Shown: piece after piece, positions 1-12,344 of the stretch | Numbering within the stretch: position 1 is the stretch's first letter | Layout of the letters: every line of letters begins with the position of its first letter | Notes under the pieces: generated by a model | Database searches by the model: none | Told to the model about the DNA's origin: nothing | The model's input: only the letters and a program-made list of their open reading frames with translations | Assembly (NCBI RefSeq): GCF_902167145.1 | Contig: NC_050100.1 | Location: 202,895,797 to 202,959,796 of the forward strand | Source: Zea mays | Lineage: Eukaryota > Streptophyta > Magnoliopsida > Poales > Poaceae | DNA length: 64,000 bases | Reading direction: 5' to 3' | Made by a program: the position numbers and the translations under genes

Positions 1-3000
1 ATGATCTATGGCAAGGAAACATATTGGGGTGAGGTGTACAAGCCTCTGGTCGATGATCAATGGCCACACAACCCCCATTTTTGTCGAAAACAGCCATGAA
101 CGACCATTTTCAATAATACCGAAGGCTAACACGTACATATTTTTGACCAAGAAATGGCCTCCACGAGAAATCCAAGATTGTGATCTATGGCAATTAAACA
201 TATGTGGGGTGAGGTGTATGAGCCTCTGGTCGATGATCAATGGCCACACAACCCCCATTTTTGTCGAAAATAGCCATGAACGACCATTTTCAATAATACC
301 GAAGGCTAACACCTATGGATTTTTGACCAAGAAATGGTCTCCACCAGAAATCCAAGAATGTGATATATGGCAAGGAAACATATGTGGGGTGAGGTGTACG
401 AGCCCCTGGTGGATTATCAATGGCCACACAACCCCCATTTTTGTCGAAAATTGCCATGAACGACTATTTTCAATGACACTGAAGGCTAACACCTATGGAT
501 TTTTGACCAAGAACTGGTCTCCACCATAGATCCAAGAATGTGATCTATGGCAAGAAAACATATGTGTAGTGAGGTGTATGAGCCTCTGGTTGAAGATAAA
601 TGGCCACACAACCCCCATTTTTGTCGAAAATAGCCATGAATGACCATTTTCAATAATACCGAAGGCTAACACATTCAGATTTTTGCCCAAGAAATGGTCT
701 CCACCAGAAATCCAAAAATGTGATCTATGTCAAGGAAACATATGTGGGGTGAGGTGTATGAGCCTCTGGTCGATGATCAATGGCCACAGAACCTCTATTT
801 TGTCAAAAATAGCCATGAACGACCATTTTCAATAATACCGAAGGCTAACACGTACGGATTTTTGACCAAGAAATGGTCTCCACCAGAAATCCAAGAATGT
901 GATCTACGACAAGGAAACATATGTGGGTGAGGTGTACGAGCCCCTGGTCGACGATCAATGGCCACACAACCCCCATTTTGTAGAAAATAGCCATGAACGA
1001 CCATTTTCAATAATACCGAAGGCTAACACGTACGAATTTTTGACCAAGAAATGGTCTCCACCAGAAATCCAAGAGTGTGCTCTATGGCAAGGAAACATAT
1101 GTGGGGTGAGGTGTACGAGCCTCTAGTCAATGATAAATGGCCACACAACCCCCATTTTTGATGAAAATAGCCATGAACGACCATTTTCAATAATTGAGAA
1201 AGCTAACACCTACGGATTTTTGACCAACAAATGGTCTCCACCAGAAATCCAAGAATGTGGTCTATGGCAAGGAAACATATTTGGGGTGAGGTGTATGAGC
1301 CTTTGGTCGATGATCAATGGCCACACAACCCCCATTTTTGTCGAAAATAGCCATGAACGACCATTTTCAATAATACCGAAGGCTAACACCTACGGATTTT
1401 TGACCAAGAAATGGTCACCACCAGAAATCCAAGAATGTGGTCTATGGCAAGGAAACACATGTGGGTGAGATGTATGAGCCTTTGGTCGATGATCAATTGC
1501 CACACAACCCCCATTTTTGTCGAAAGTAGCCATGAACGACCATTTTCAATAATACCGAAGGCTAGCACCTATGGATTTTTGACCAAGAAATGGTCTCCAC
1601 CAGAAATCCAAGAATGTGATATATGGCAAGGAAACTTATGTGGGGTGAGGTGTACGATCCTCTGGTCGATGATCAATGGCGACACAACCCCCATTTTTGT
1701 CAAAAATAGCCATGAATGACCATTTTCAATGACACTGAAGGCTAACACCTACGAATTTTTGACCAACAAATGGTCTCCACGAGAAATCCAAGATTCTGAT
1801 CTATGGCAAGAAAACATATGTGGGGTGAAGTGTACGAGCCTCTGGTCGACGATCAATGGCCACACAACCCCCGTTTTTGTCGAAAATAGCCATGAATAAC
1901 CATTTTCAAAAATACCAAAGGCTAACACATTCGGATTTTTTCCCAAGAAATGGTCTCCACCAGAAATCCAAGAATGTGATCTATGGCAAGGAAACATATG
2001 TGGGGTGAATTGTACGAGCCTCTGGTCGATGATAAATGGCCACACAACCCCCATTTTAGTCGAAAATAGCCATGAACGACCATTTTCAACAATACCGAAG
2101 GCTAACACCAACAGATTTTTGACCAAGAAATGGTCTCCTCCAGAAATCCAAGAATGTGATATATGGCAAGAAAACATATGTGGGGTGAAGTGTACGAGCC
2201 TCTGGTCGATGATCAATGGCCACACAACCCCCATTTTTGTCGAAAATAACCATGAACAACCATTTTCAATGACACTAAAGGCTAACACCTATGGATTTCT
2301 GACCAAGAAATGGTCTCCACCATAAATCCAAGAATGTGATCTATGGCAAGGAAACATATGTGTAGTGAGGTGTATGAGCCTCTGGTCGAAGATCAATGGC
2401 CACACAACCCCCATTTTTGTCGAAAATAGCCATGAATAACCATTTTCAAAAATACCAAAGGCTAACACATTCGGATTTTTTCCCAAGAAATGGTCTCCAC
2501 CAGAAATCCAAGAATGTGATCTATGGCAAGGAAACATATGTGGGGTGAGGTGTACGAGCGTCTGGTCGATGATCAATGGCCACACAACCCCCATTTTGAC
2601 GAAAATAGCCATCAACGACCATTTTCAATAATACCGAAGGCTAACATGTACGAATTTTTGACCAAGAAATGGTCTCCACCAGAAATCCAAGAATGTGATC
2701 TATGGCAAGGAAACATATGTGGGGTGAGGTTTACGAGCCTCTAGTCGATGATAGATGGCCACACAACCCCCATTTTTGATGAAAATAGCCATGAGCGACC
2801 ATTTTCAATAATACTAGAGGCTAACACCTACGGATTTTTGACTAAGAAATGGTCCCCACAAGAAATCCAAGAATGTGATCTATGGTAAGGAAACATATGT
2901 GGGGTGAGGTGTATGAGCCTCTGGTCGATGATCAATGGCCACACAACCCCCATTTTTGTCGAAAATAGCCATGAACGACCATTTTCAATAATACCGAAGG

Positions 3001-3527
3001 CTAACACCTACGGATTTTTTACCAAGAAATGGTCTCCACCAGAAATCCAAGAATGTGATCTACGGCAAGGAAACATATGTGGGGTGAGGTGTATGAGCCT
3101 CTGGTCGATAATCAATGGCCACACAACCCTAATTTTTGTCGAAAATAGCCATGAACGACCATTTTCAATGACACTGAAGGCTAACAACTACGGATTTTTG
3201 ACCAAAAAATGGTCTCCACCATAAATCCAAGAATGTGATCTACGGCAAGGAAACATATGTGGGTTTAGGCGTACGAGACTCTGGTCGATGATCAATGGCC
3301 ACACAACCCTAATTTTTGTCGAAAATAGCCATGAACGACCATTTTCAATGACACTGAAGGCTAACACCTACGGATTTTTGACCAAGACATGGTCTCCACC
3401 AGAAATCAAAGAATTTGGGGGTGAGGTGTACGAGCCTTTGGTCGATGATCAATGGCCACATGACCCCCATTTTTGTCGAAAATAGCCATGAATGACCATT
3501 TTCAATAATACCGAAGGCTAACACGTA
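1..3527 (+). repeat. Knob-type 180-bp satellite array, + orientation, segment 1
   Basis: About twenty head-to-tail monomers of 180 bp (a few are 179). Landmarks in each are TGGCCACACAACCCCCATTT, GAAAATAGCCATGAACGACC, AAGGCTAACAC, TTTTTGACCAAGAAATGG, CCACCAGAAATCCAAGAATG and AACATATGTGGGGTGAGG. I recognise this as the Zea 180-bp knob repeat, a heterochromatic satellite without a coding role. Monomers fall into variants marked by CTACGG, GTACGG, ATTCGG or CAACGG after GGCTAACAC, and by ATAATACC or GACACTGAAGG before it. Known biology: knob arrays act as neocentromeres in meiosis when abnormal chromosome 10 is present. Nothing here shows that directly. Confidence 0.95.
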
Positions 3528-4060
3528 CTCCCTCCGGTGCAGTAAAGGTAGTCGTTTAGGACATGATTGTGCATACCAAGGAGTGATTAATTATCATGGA
3601 GTTTTCCCTGTTTGCCCTTATTAAATAGGGATATGGGTGCATTAATGTCATCAAAACAATCAGACTTGATTGGTTGCTGCAGCACCTCCCGAGGCATAAT
3701 ATACTAGAGAGGTCTCAAAATCGATTCCTGGAGCGCATTTTTTTTTTGCATGTCTGGCGCATATTTTTTTTTTTGCCCATTTTGCATGGCGCCTTGGAGG
3801 CTTGCATGCACTATTTGCATGTTGGCACGGGCACTGTTTTGCCTGTTGGCGCTTGCGTTCTGCGTGTTGGCGCTCTTTTATTTTTTGCTAGCGCGCGCTG
3901 CTGGCCGCCGTTTTGCATGCTTGCGACGCAGAAAACGAAGCAACGGGCGATGCAATTACTCAGGGGCAGTGATGTCCAAATTCTAGACCCACGCGTGCTA
4001 CGACTTCTTTTGTGCACGTTCGGTCAGACGCAGAATGACTTCCTTTATTGCACCGGAGGG
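3528..4060. mobile_element. Short non-autonomous TIR DNA element, Stowaway/Tc1-mariner-like ends, inserted in the satellite
   Basis: A 533-bp non-satellite block interrupts one monomer. It starts CTCCCTCCGGTGCAGTAAAG, and its right end reads CTTTATTGCACCGGAGGG, giving imperfect inverted repeats of about 27 bp. The CTCCCTCCG start and the TA just before it (3526-3527) resemble plant Stowaway elements. The right end stops at GGAGGG, and the expected AG plus a TA duplication is missing. Satellite resumes in phase at 4061 (left ...ACACGTA, right CGGATTTTTG), so a simple insertion is clear. The interior is T-run and TTGGCGC rich, has no credible transposase, and is longer than a typical MITE. It could instead be a non-autonomous member of another TIR superfamily. 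Confidence 0.7.
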
Positions 4061-6968
4061 CGGATTTTTGACCAAGAAATGGTCTCCACCAGATATCCAA
4101 GAATGTGATCTATGGCATGGAAACCTATGTGGGGTGAGGTGTATGAGCCTCTGGTCGATGATAAATGGACACACAACCCCCATTTTAGTCGAAAATAGCC
4201 ATGAACGACCATTTTCAATAATACCAAAGGCTAACACCAACAGATTTTTGACCAAGAAATGGTCTCCACCAGAAATCCAAGAATGTGATCTATGGCAAGA
4301 AAACATATGTGGGGTGAAGTGTACGAGCCTCTGGTCGATGATCAATGGCCACACAACCCCCATTTTTGTCGAAAATAGCCATGAACGACCATTTTCAATG
4401 ACACTGAAGGCTAACACCTATGGATTTTTGACCAAGAAATGGTCTCCACCATAAATCCAAGAATTTGATCTATGGCAAGGAAACATATGTGTAGTGAGGT
4501 GTATGAGCCTCTGGTCGAAGATCAATGGCCACACAACCCCCATTTTTGTCGAAAATAGCCATGAATGACCATTTTCAAGAATACCGAAGGCTAACACATT
4601 CGGATTTTTGCCCAAGAAATGGTCTCCACCAGAAATCCAAGAATGTGATCTATGGCAAGGAAACATATGTGGGGTGAGGTGTACGAGGCTCTGGTCGATG
4701 ATCAATGGCCACACAACCCCCATTTTGTCGAAAATAGCCATGAACGACCATTTTCAATAATACCGAAGGCTAACACGTACGAATTTTTGACCAAGAAATG
4801 GTCTCCACCAGAAATCCAAGAATGTGATCTATGGCTAGGAAACTTATGTGGGGTGAGGTTTACGAGCCTCTGGTCGATGATAAATGGCCACACAACCCCC
4901 ATTTTTGATGAAAATAGCCATGAACGACCATTTTCAATAATACTAGAGGCTAACACCTACGGATTTTTTACCAAGAAATGGTCTCCACCAGAAATCCAAG
5001 AATGTGATCTATGGCAAGGAAACATATGTGGGGTGAGGTGTATGAGCCTCTGGTTGATGATCAATGGCCACACAACCCCCATTTTTGTCGAAAATAGCCA
5101 TGAACGACCATTTTCAATAATACCGAAGGCTAACACCTACGGATTTTTGACCAAGAAATGGTATCCACTAGAAATCCAAGAATATGATCTATGGCAAGGA
5201 AACATATGTGGGGTGAGGTGTACGAGCCTCTGGTCGATGATCAATGGCCACACAACCCCTATTTTTGTCAAAAATAGCGATGAACAACCATTTTCAATGA
5301 CACTTAAGGCTAACACCTACGGATTTTTGACCAAGAAATGGTCTCCACCATAAATCCAAGAATGTGATCTATGGCAAGGAAACATATGTGTAGTGAGGTC
5401 TATGAGCCTCTGGTCGAATATCAATGGCCACACAACCCCCATTTTTGTTGAAAATAGCCATGAATGACCATTTTCAATAGTACCGAAGGCTAACACATTC
5501 GGATTTTTGACCAAAAAATGGTGTCCACTAGAAATCAAAGAATGTGATCTATGGCAAGGAAACATATGTGGGGTGAGGTTTACGAGCCTCTGGTTGATGA
5601 TCATTGGCCACACAACCCCCATTTTTGTCGAAAATAGCCATGAATGACCATTTTCAATAATACCGAAGGCTAACACGTACGAATTTTGAACAAGAAATGG
5701 TCTCCACCAGAAATCCAAGAATGTGATCTATGGCAAGGAAACATATGTGGGGTGAGGTGTATGAGCCTCTGGTCAATGATAAATGGCCACACAACCCCCA
5801 TTTTAGTCGAAAATAGCCATGAACGACCATTTTCAATAATACCGAAGGCTAACACCAACGGATTTTTGACCAAGAAATGGTCTCCACCAAAAATCCTAGA
5901 ATGTGATCTCTGGCAAGAAAACATATGTGGGGTGAAGTGTACGAGCCTCTGGTCAATGATCAATGGCCACACTACCCCATTTTTGTCGAAAATAGCCATG
6001 AACGACCATTTTCAATGACACTGAAGGCTAACACCTACGGATTTTTGACCAAGAAATGGTCTCCACAATAAATCCAAGAATGTGATCTATGGCAAGGAAA
6101 CATATGTGTAGTGAGGTGTATGAGCCTTTGGTCGAATATCAATGGCTACACAACCCCCATTTTTGTCGAAAATAGCCATCAACGACCATTTTCAATAGTA
6201 CCGAAGGCTAAAACATTCAGATTTTTGACCAAAAATTGGTCTCCACCAGAAATCAAAAGAATGTGATCTATGGCAAGGAAACATATGTGGGGTGAGGTTT
6301 ACGAGCCTCTGGTCGATGATCAATGGCCACACAACCCCCATTTTTGTCGAAAATAGCCATGAATGACCATTTTCAATAATACTGAAGGCTAACACGTACA
6401 GATTTTTGACCAAGAAATGGTGTCCACGGAAATCCAAGAATGTGATCTATGGCAAGGAAACATATGTGGGGTGAGGTGTACGAGCCTTTGGTCGATGATC
6501 ATTGGCCACACAACCCCCATTTTTGTCGAAAATAGCCATGAATGACCATATTCAATAATACCGAAGGCTAACACGTACGGATTTTTGATCAAGAAATGGT
6601 CTCCACCAGAAATCCAAGAATGTGATCTATGGCAAGGAAACATATGTGGGGTGAATTGCACGAGCCTCTGGTCGATGATAAATGGCCACACAACCCCCAT
6701 TTTAGTCGAAAATAGCCATGAACGACCATTTTCAATAATACTGAAGGCTAACACCAACAGATTTTTGACCAAGGAATGGTCTCCTCCAGAAATTCAAGAA
6801 TGTGATCTATGGAAAAAAACATATGTGGGGTGAAGTGTACGAGCCTCTGGTCGATGATCAATAGCCACACAACCCCCATTTTTGTCGAAAATAGCCATGA
6901 ACGACCATTTTCAATGACACTAAAGGCTAACACCTATGGATTTCTGACCAAGAAATGGTCTCCACCAT

Positions 6969-8766
6969 AAATCCAAGAATGTGATCTATGGCAAGGAAAC
7001 ATATGTGTAGTGAGGTGTATGAGCCTCTGGTCGAAGATCAATGGCCACACAACCCCCATTTTTGTCGAAAATAGCCATGAATGACCATTTTCAAAAATAC
7101 CAAAGGCTAACACATTCAGATTTTTGCCCAAGAAATGGTCTCCACCAGAAATCCAAGAATGTGATCTATGGCAAGGAAACATATGTGGGGTGAGGTGTAC
7201 GAGCCTCTGGTCGATGATCAATGGCCACACAACCCCCATTTTGCCGAAAATAGCCATGAACGACCATTTTCAATAATACCGAAGGCTAACACGTACGAGT
7301 TTTTGACCAAGAAATGGTCTCCACCAGAAATCCAAGAATGTGATCTATGGCAAGGAAACATATGTGGGGTGAGGTTTATGAGCCTCTAGTCGATGATAAA
7401 TGGCCACACAACCCCCATTTTTTATGAAAATAGCCATGAGCGACCATTTTCAATAATACTAGAGGCTAACACCTACGTATTTTTGTCCAAGAAATGGTCT
7501 CCACCAGAAATCCAAGAATGTGATCTATGGCAAGGAAACATATGTGGGGTGAGGTGTATGAGCCTCTGGTCGATGATCAATGGCCACACAACCCCCATTT
7601 TTGTCGAAAATAGCCATGAACGACCATTTTCAATAATACCGAAGGCTAACACCTACGGATTTTTGACCAAGAAATGGTCTCCACCAGAAATCCAAGAATG
7701 TGATCTACGGCAAGGAAACATATGTGGGGTGAGGTGTATGAGCCTCTGGTCGACGATCAATGGCCACACAACCCTAATTTTTGTCAAAAATAGCCATGAA
7801 CGACCATTTTCAATGACACTGAAGGCTAACACCTACGGGTTTTTGACCAAGAAAAGGTCTCCACCATAAATCCAAGAATGTGATCTATGGCAAGGAAACA
7901 TATGTGTAGTGAGGTGTATGAGCCTCTGGTCGAAGATCAATGGCCATACAACCCCCATTTTTGTGGAAAATAGCCATGAATGACCATTTTCAAAAATACC
8001 AAAGGCTAACACATTCGGATTTTTGCCCAAGAAATGGTCTCCACCAGAAATCCAAGAATGTGATCTATGGCAAGGAAACATATGTGGGGCGAGGTGTACG
8101 AGCCTCTGGTCAATGATCAATGGCCACACAACCCCCATTTTGCCGAAAATAGCCATGAACGACCATTTTCAATAATACCGAAGGCTAACACGTACGAGTT
8201 TTTGACCAAGAAATGGTCTCCACCAGAAATCGAAGAATGTGATCTATGGCAAGGAAACATATGTGGGGTGAGGTTTATGAGCCTCTAGTCGATGATAAAT
8301 GGCCACACAACCCCCATTTTTTATGAAAATAGCCATGAGCGACCATTTTCAATAATACTAGATGCTAACACCTACGAATTTTTGACCAAGAAATGGTCTC
8401 CACCAGAAATCCAAGAATGTGATCTATGGCAAGGAAACATATGTGGGGTGAGGTGTATGAGTCTCTGGTCGATGATCAATGGCCACACAACCCCCATTTT
8501 TGTCGAAAATAGCCATGAACGACCATTTTCAATAATACCGAAGGCTAACACCTACGGATTTTTGACCAAGAAATGGTCTCCACCAGAAATCCAAGAATGT
8601 GATCTACGGCAAGGAAACATATGTGGGGTGAGGTGTATGAGCCTCTAGTCGACGATCAATGGCCACACAACCCTAATTTTTGTCGAAAATAGCCATGAGC
8701 GACCATTTTCAATGACACTGAAGGCTAACACCTACGGATTTTCGACCAAGAAATGGTCGCCACCAT
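6969..8766 (+). repeat. 899-bp higher-order repeat (five monomers), two units before the retrotransposon
   Basis: Units 6969-7867 and 7868-8766 are each exactly 899 bp. Taking AAATCC as the start, the five monomers in order carry: GTGTAGTGAGG with AAAATACCAAAGG and TTTTTGCCCAAG; a one-base-short CATTTTGCCGAAAATAG with CGTACGAG; CATTTTTTATGAAAATAG with ACTAGAGGC; the common form; and ACCCTAATTTTTG with GACACTGAAGG, ending CCACCAT. The short second monomer explains 899 rather than 900. Further units follow directly after the retrotransposon. Confidence 0.88.
8762..8766. repeat. Left target-site duplication of the LTR retrotransposon (ACCAT)
   Basis: The five bases before the LTR are ACCAT; the five after it (16155-16159) are AACAT. 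An uninterrupted monomer reads CCACCATAAATCC, so a 5-bp duplication of ACCAT with one later C-to-A change on the right fits. Confidence 0.85.
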
Positions 8767-9448
8767 TGTTGGGGGCCTTCGGCTTCCGAAGGTCCTCAAA
8801 AACGTAATTTGACTATGTTTTCCAAGAGAAATATGTGAACAGTTACCTTCGAAGTCAGATTGTCAGTATACAAGAACATGGTTAAGACGAAGCTTGACTG
8901 GGACGACAATCACGATGAAGGATAAGACGATCACGAAGTTATGTGCAGAAGATCTTCGGCATAACGACAGGAAGAGGAAACCGACTTAAAGATGAAAAGC
9001 CAAGTTAGACCTCGAAGAATTACTATAGAATTATTGATAAATGTAAAGGACATTAATGTAATTTTGCATGGGCTGCGACTCGTGCCTATAAATAGGTGAA
9101 CAGTATTCCCGTACTGTTCACGCTGACTTGGCATTTATTTTTGCGTCACGCCTGTATTCTCATCCCTTCAAGCCGAAGGTACATTTGTAATTTATTGTTG
9201 TTTACACCAGTAATATAAATGAAAATAGGTTGATAATTATGTTTACCTAAGTTATGTTACTCCTTGGACTTTGCGTGAATATTCTCCATTTCTTTATCAT
9301 GATCATGAGGGTAAGTCCTTCATGACCTTCGTCCTAGATTCATTATATCCGAAGGGAAATAATGATCCGAAGGACGAAGGGCTTTGATATTTAACATTTT
9401 ATGTTGCCTTGTTCTTGATTCATAGCATTTGAGAACAAGTCCCCAACA
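8767..9448 (+). repeat. 5' LTR
   Basis: 682 bp, TGTTGGGG...CCCCAACA. Just inside the start, CCTTCGG and CCGAAGG form a 7-bp inverted repeat with a 3-base loop. A TATA box lies about 320 bp in. By hand comparison it differs from the 3' LTR at about 19 positions and by no indel (about 2.8%). At the commonly used grass LTR rate of 1.3e-8 per site per year this is roughly one million years since insertion. Confidence 0.95.
9087..9096 (+). promoter_or_regulatory. TATA box of the 5' LTR promoter (TATAAATAGG)
   Basis: TATAAATAGG follows a GC-richer stretch (GCTGCGACTCGTGCC) at the position expected for the U3 promoter and would drive the gag transcript. The same motif is intact in the 3' LTR. Confidence 0.75.
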
Positions 9449-9449
9449 T

Positions 9450-9467
9450 TGGCGCCCACCTCCGGTG
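9450..9467 (+). other. Primer-binding site for minus-strand synthesis
   Basis: TGGCGCCCACCTCCGGTG begins two bases after the CA end of the 5' LTR. TGG pairs with the CCA tail of a tRNA, and TGGCGCC is a frequent start in plant Ty3/gypsy elements. I cannot name the tRNA from sequence alone. The leader from here to the gag ATG is only about 55 bases. Confidence 0.75.
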
Positions 9468-9521
9468 AACTCACTTCCATTTCTTGAGCTTTGAATACCT
9501 TCGGCAAGCATCACCTTCGTC

Positions 9522-11045
9522 ATGCCGCCGAAAAAAGCTTCAGCAACAGGGGCTGCCACTCTGCAGCCGCTGGACCCCAATCAGGACGTCCTTTCCCTTA
9601 GGGAGGCCCGAAGCCAGAAGAGGAAGGCCGTTAGTCCAACGCCTCCGGAGGACGACTTGGATCAGGAGATCCAAAACCTGGAGATCCTTCAGCAGCAGGT
9701 GCAACGAAAAAAGGAGAAGATGGCTCGTCTAGCTGATCTTCAGAGACAGATAGATGAAGCTTCGGAAGAGGTTCGTCATCTTGTTCAAGATGATCAGAAC
9801 CGAAGGCCTCCGCGTAGAGAGCTCCATCAGGAAGGCTTTTACAATGAGGACGACTGGTATGAAGATTTCCATCATGGAAATTTTGCTTTCGATGATGCTT
9901 CTCCTCTCTCAACAGAACTGCAGACTACACCATGGCCCAAGTCGTACAAGCCGCCCCAGCTCCCCATGTACGACGGTCATACAGACCCGAAGCAATTCTT
10001 GATGAGCTACGAAGCAACCATATCTTCATATGGTGGCAATACTGTAGTCATGGCAAAGTCTTTTGTCATGGCTGTCAAGAGCGTCGCTCAGACCTGGTAC
10101 TCCTCTCTTCGGCCAGGGACAATCACTTATTGGCAAAAGTTGAAGGATATGCTGATAACTAGCTTCCAAGGGTTTCAGACGAAGCCAGTTACTGCTCAAG
10201 CTCTATTCCAGTGTACCCAGGACTACGAAGAATACCTTTAGGCGTATGTCCGAAGGTTTCTGCGTCTGAGGGCACAAGCACCAACTATGCCCAATGAAAT
10301 TGTCATTGAGGCCATGATTAAGGGACTTCGGCCAGGACCCTCAACACAATACTTTGCCAGGAAGCCACCACAAACCTTGGAGAAGCTGCTCCAGAAGATG
10401 GACGAGTATATTCGAGCTGACAATGACTTCCGCCAGAGAAGGGAGGAGGCATTCAGGTTCTCTAAGATGACCAGGGGCTTCGGAGGAAGATTTCATCTGA
10501 GGCATGTCAGGTCAATTCATAACTCCGCTCAAGGTGATGATCGAGGCAGCCAACAACAAAGGCCACAATACTCTTCGCAAGCTTCGGGCCAACAGCAAAG
10601 CTCTGCTCGGCCGCCAGCGCCAAGGGGCAGAGGCGCCAGGGGCTTCGGGGGAAGGTTTGGAGATCAGCCAAGAAAAATTTACTTCCTATTGTGTGGTGAA
10701 GACAAGGGCCATACCACCAGGATGTGCCACGTCACCATCCAGAAGCAGAAGGAGATAGCAGAAGCAGCAGCGCAACAAAGTCAGCCGAAGCAGGTCATGC
10801 ATACTGCTTCGTATCATTCACCTTATATTCCAGAATATGTAGGCAACCACCCTGCAGCTTCTGTTGCTTCGGCAAGCCAACCCCAAGCATCTTGGCAACA
10901 GCCTCCACCGCCACCGCCACCGCCGACGCAGCGAGGACAGCAGCCAGAAGGGTGTCAGCACAATCACCTTCAGAGGGACTTCAGAGAGGAGTCCGAAGCT
11001 CGCACAGTCAATAGCACTGTGCAAGAGTCGAAGCACATTTATTGA
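9522..11045 (+). pseudogene. gag: Retrotransposon gag (capsid/nucleocapsid), broken by one in-frame stop
   Basis: Gag forms the particle that packages element RNA. The frame spans 507 codons from the ATG at 9522. Residues about 44-95 are charged and coiled-coil-like (EIQNLEILQQQVQRKKEKM). About 139-330 match the plant retrotransposon gag domain (PPQLPMYDGHTDPKQFL, then RRFLRLRAQAP). About 360-381 are Arg/Gly-rich (RGRGARGFGGRFGD). About 390-402 hold a knuckle-like CGEDKGHTTRMC whose upstream Cys is absent, so the zinc knuckle looks degenerate. A proline run (about 461-468) and a Gln-rich tail follow. TAG at 10239-10241 (codon 240) cuts the capsid domain; the same frame continues, so this is a point nonsense mutation, perhaps from a C-to-T change. 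No pol follows. Confidence 0.88.
10239..10241 (+). other. In-frame TAG within gag
   Basis: The stop follows EEYL, and the next codons (AYVRRFLRL) are clearly the same gag domain in the same frame. A single base change is enough to explain it. Translational readthrough cannot be excluded from one copy. Confidence 0.85.
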
Positions 11046-11996
11046 TAAATATCCTACCTAAACAGCAGTTTTTTCGCATTTTTACATTCAGTATTACTTT
11101 TTTGTTAATAAGGAACAATTTTGGGAAGTTTAAGTGTCCTTTATCGTTTTTCAATTTCTTGTAACACTTTCGTCTTTTACCATAATAAAAATATGTCTTT
11201 TCCATAGGCTTGAGTTGCCGAAGCATACAAATTTATGGTGGCATCAAGGACCTTTGTATTATCAAAAATTTGTTCTAACGGACACAGTGCAAATTGTTCG
11301 GAATAGTAAAAAGTCGTTCCTAAGGGAGCGCAGAGTAAGTCTTCTGAGCTTACAGCGAAAAGTCAGCGCTGATTCCGCCGAAAGTAAAAGGCGAAGAAGC
11401 TCCTAAGGGAGGCTTACAGCGAAAAATAAACGCTGATTCCGCTGAAAGTAAAAGGCGAAGAAGCTCCTAAGGGAGGCTTACAGCGAAAAGTCAGCGCTGA
11501 TATAAAAAGTGTGTGTGCTCTATTACAGGGATATGTATCTGCGGCACAAATATCATTTTGCATAACATAACATCATCACATCATTCTGCATAACATAAGC
11601 ACCATATAGCATATTGCATGTGGAACAAGAAGGGGATACAATATTGATCTTCGGAGAATATTTTGGAAAAGAGAAAATCGTGCTAAGGCACAAGACAAAT
11701 CGAGAAGAAGTGTAGCTTCATTAGAGAGGCAACAAAAAACTTTTCTATAGCTTCGGAGAATATTTCACGAAGCTTGGATATTCTTCATCAGGGAAGTATG
11801 CAATTTCTTGTGATATAAGATTTTCTTCACGAAGCATGAAAAGAAGGGAAGGTGTTTTTTCGCCGAAGGCTCAAAAAATGGTATGTATGCAAGATTTCAT
11901 GCATCGTAAAGAATTAAACTATACATAGATTATATATTACATTCGAAGTTACAATATATTACACACGTTATGTTCCAAATGTTTCTACAGTAGCAT
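11046..11996. other. Non-coding region between the gag end and the convergent antisense gene end
   Basis: AT-rich, with no convincing open frame on either strand. It contains the 64-bp tandem repeats, CTTCGG/CGAAG motifs and, around 11560-11620, CATAACATAACATCATCACATCATT-type low-complexity sequence. In an autonomous relative this position would hold pol; here there is no trace of protease or reverse transcriptase motifs. Gag and the antisense gene both end towards this stretch, so it probably carries the 3' ends of both transcripts. Confidence 0.7.
11349..11501. repeat. 64-bp tandem repeat, about 2.4 units
   Basis: Units start with CTTACAGCGAAAAGTCAGCG at 11349, 11413 and 11477 (the last partial), with a strict 64-bp period. 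Each contains GCTGATTCCGC, GAAAGTAAAAGGCGAAGAAG and CTCCTAAGGGAGG. The last is a perfect short inverted repeat (CTCC TAAG GGAG) that could fold in RNA. The function is unknown. Confidence 0.85.
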
Positions 11997-12130
11997 TTAA
12001 TCCTCCTTAAGAACTATTTCTGCAGCTTCGTTCAGTAGCTGGTCGACAACCTTGTCCATAATGGCTTCGACCATTTTTATAATTTCATCGTCCCCCTTCG
12101 GGTGGGGGCCCGGAGATGCCTCAGCAGGTT

Positions 12131-12226
12131 CTGAGGGAAAAGAAGATACGACTATATTACTATTACAAACCGTGAACAAAGTCTGGAATCAAAAATTACA
12201 ACATAATAAAAATCACTAATTAATAC
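12131..12226 (-). other. Predicted intron 2 of the antisense gene (96 bp)
   Basis: Donor AATAG|GTATTAAT; acceptor TTTTCCCTCAG|AACCTG after a pyrimidine-rich tract. Splicing joins EPEGQI to EPAEASPGPHPKGD in phase and opens the final exon to its TAA at 11997. Confidence 0.78.
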
Positions 12227-12344
12227 CTATTTGCCCTTCGGGCTCTGTACTTTTCTCGGCAGCCGCCACTACTTTTCTAGCATCATGGATGCCTTTTTCG
12301 CTCTTTTGAATAATTTCTTGCGCCATTTCTCGGCCGCCATTGTC

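Larger units (their letters stand above)
4061..8766 (+). repeat. Knob-type 180-bp satellite array, + orientation, segment 2
   Basis: Continues segment 1 in the same phase and orientation after the TIR element. Up to about 6.97 kb monomer variants are mixed; from 6969 the array settles into the 899-bp higher-order repeat. It ends at CCACCAT (8766), where the LTR retrotransposon begins. No gene is visible; open frames of 60-233 codons are translations of the satellite. Confidence 0.95.

Noticed and set aside
3674..4108. 144-codon open frame across the TIR element
   Set aside because: It runs from T-rich low-complexity DNA into the satellite and matches no transposase motif I know.
9450..9467. 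Naming the primer tRNA from the PBS
   Set aside because: I cannot match TGGCGCCCACCTCCGGTG to a specific tRNA 3' end without a tRNA set.
9484..11061. Several 60-96 codon frames overlapping gag in other frames and on the minus strand
   Set aside because: They are shadows of gag, low-complexity, and lack any family resemblance.
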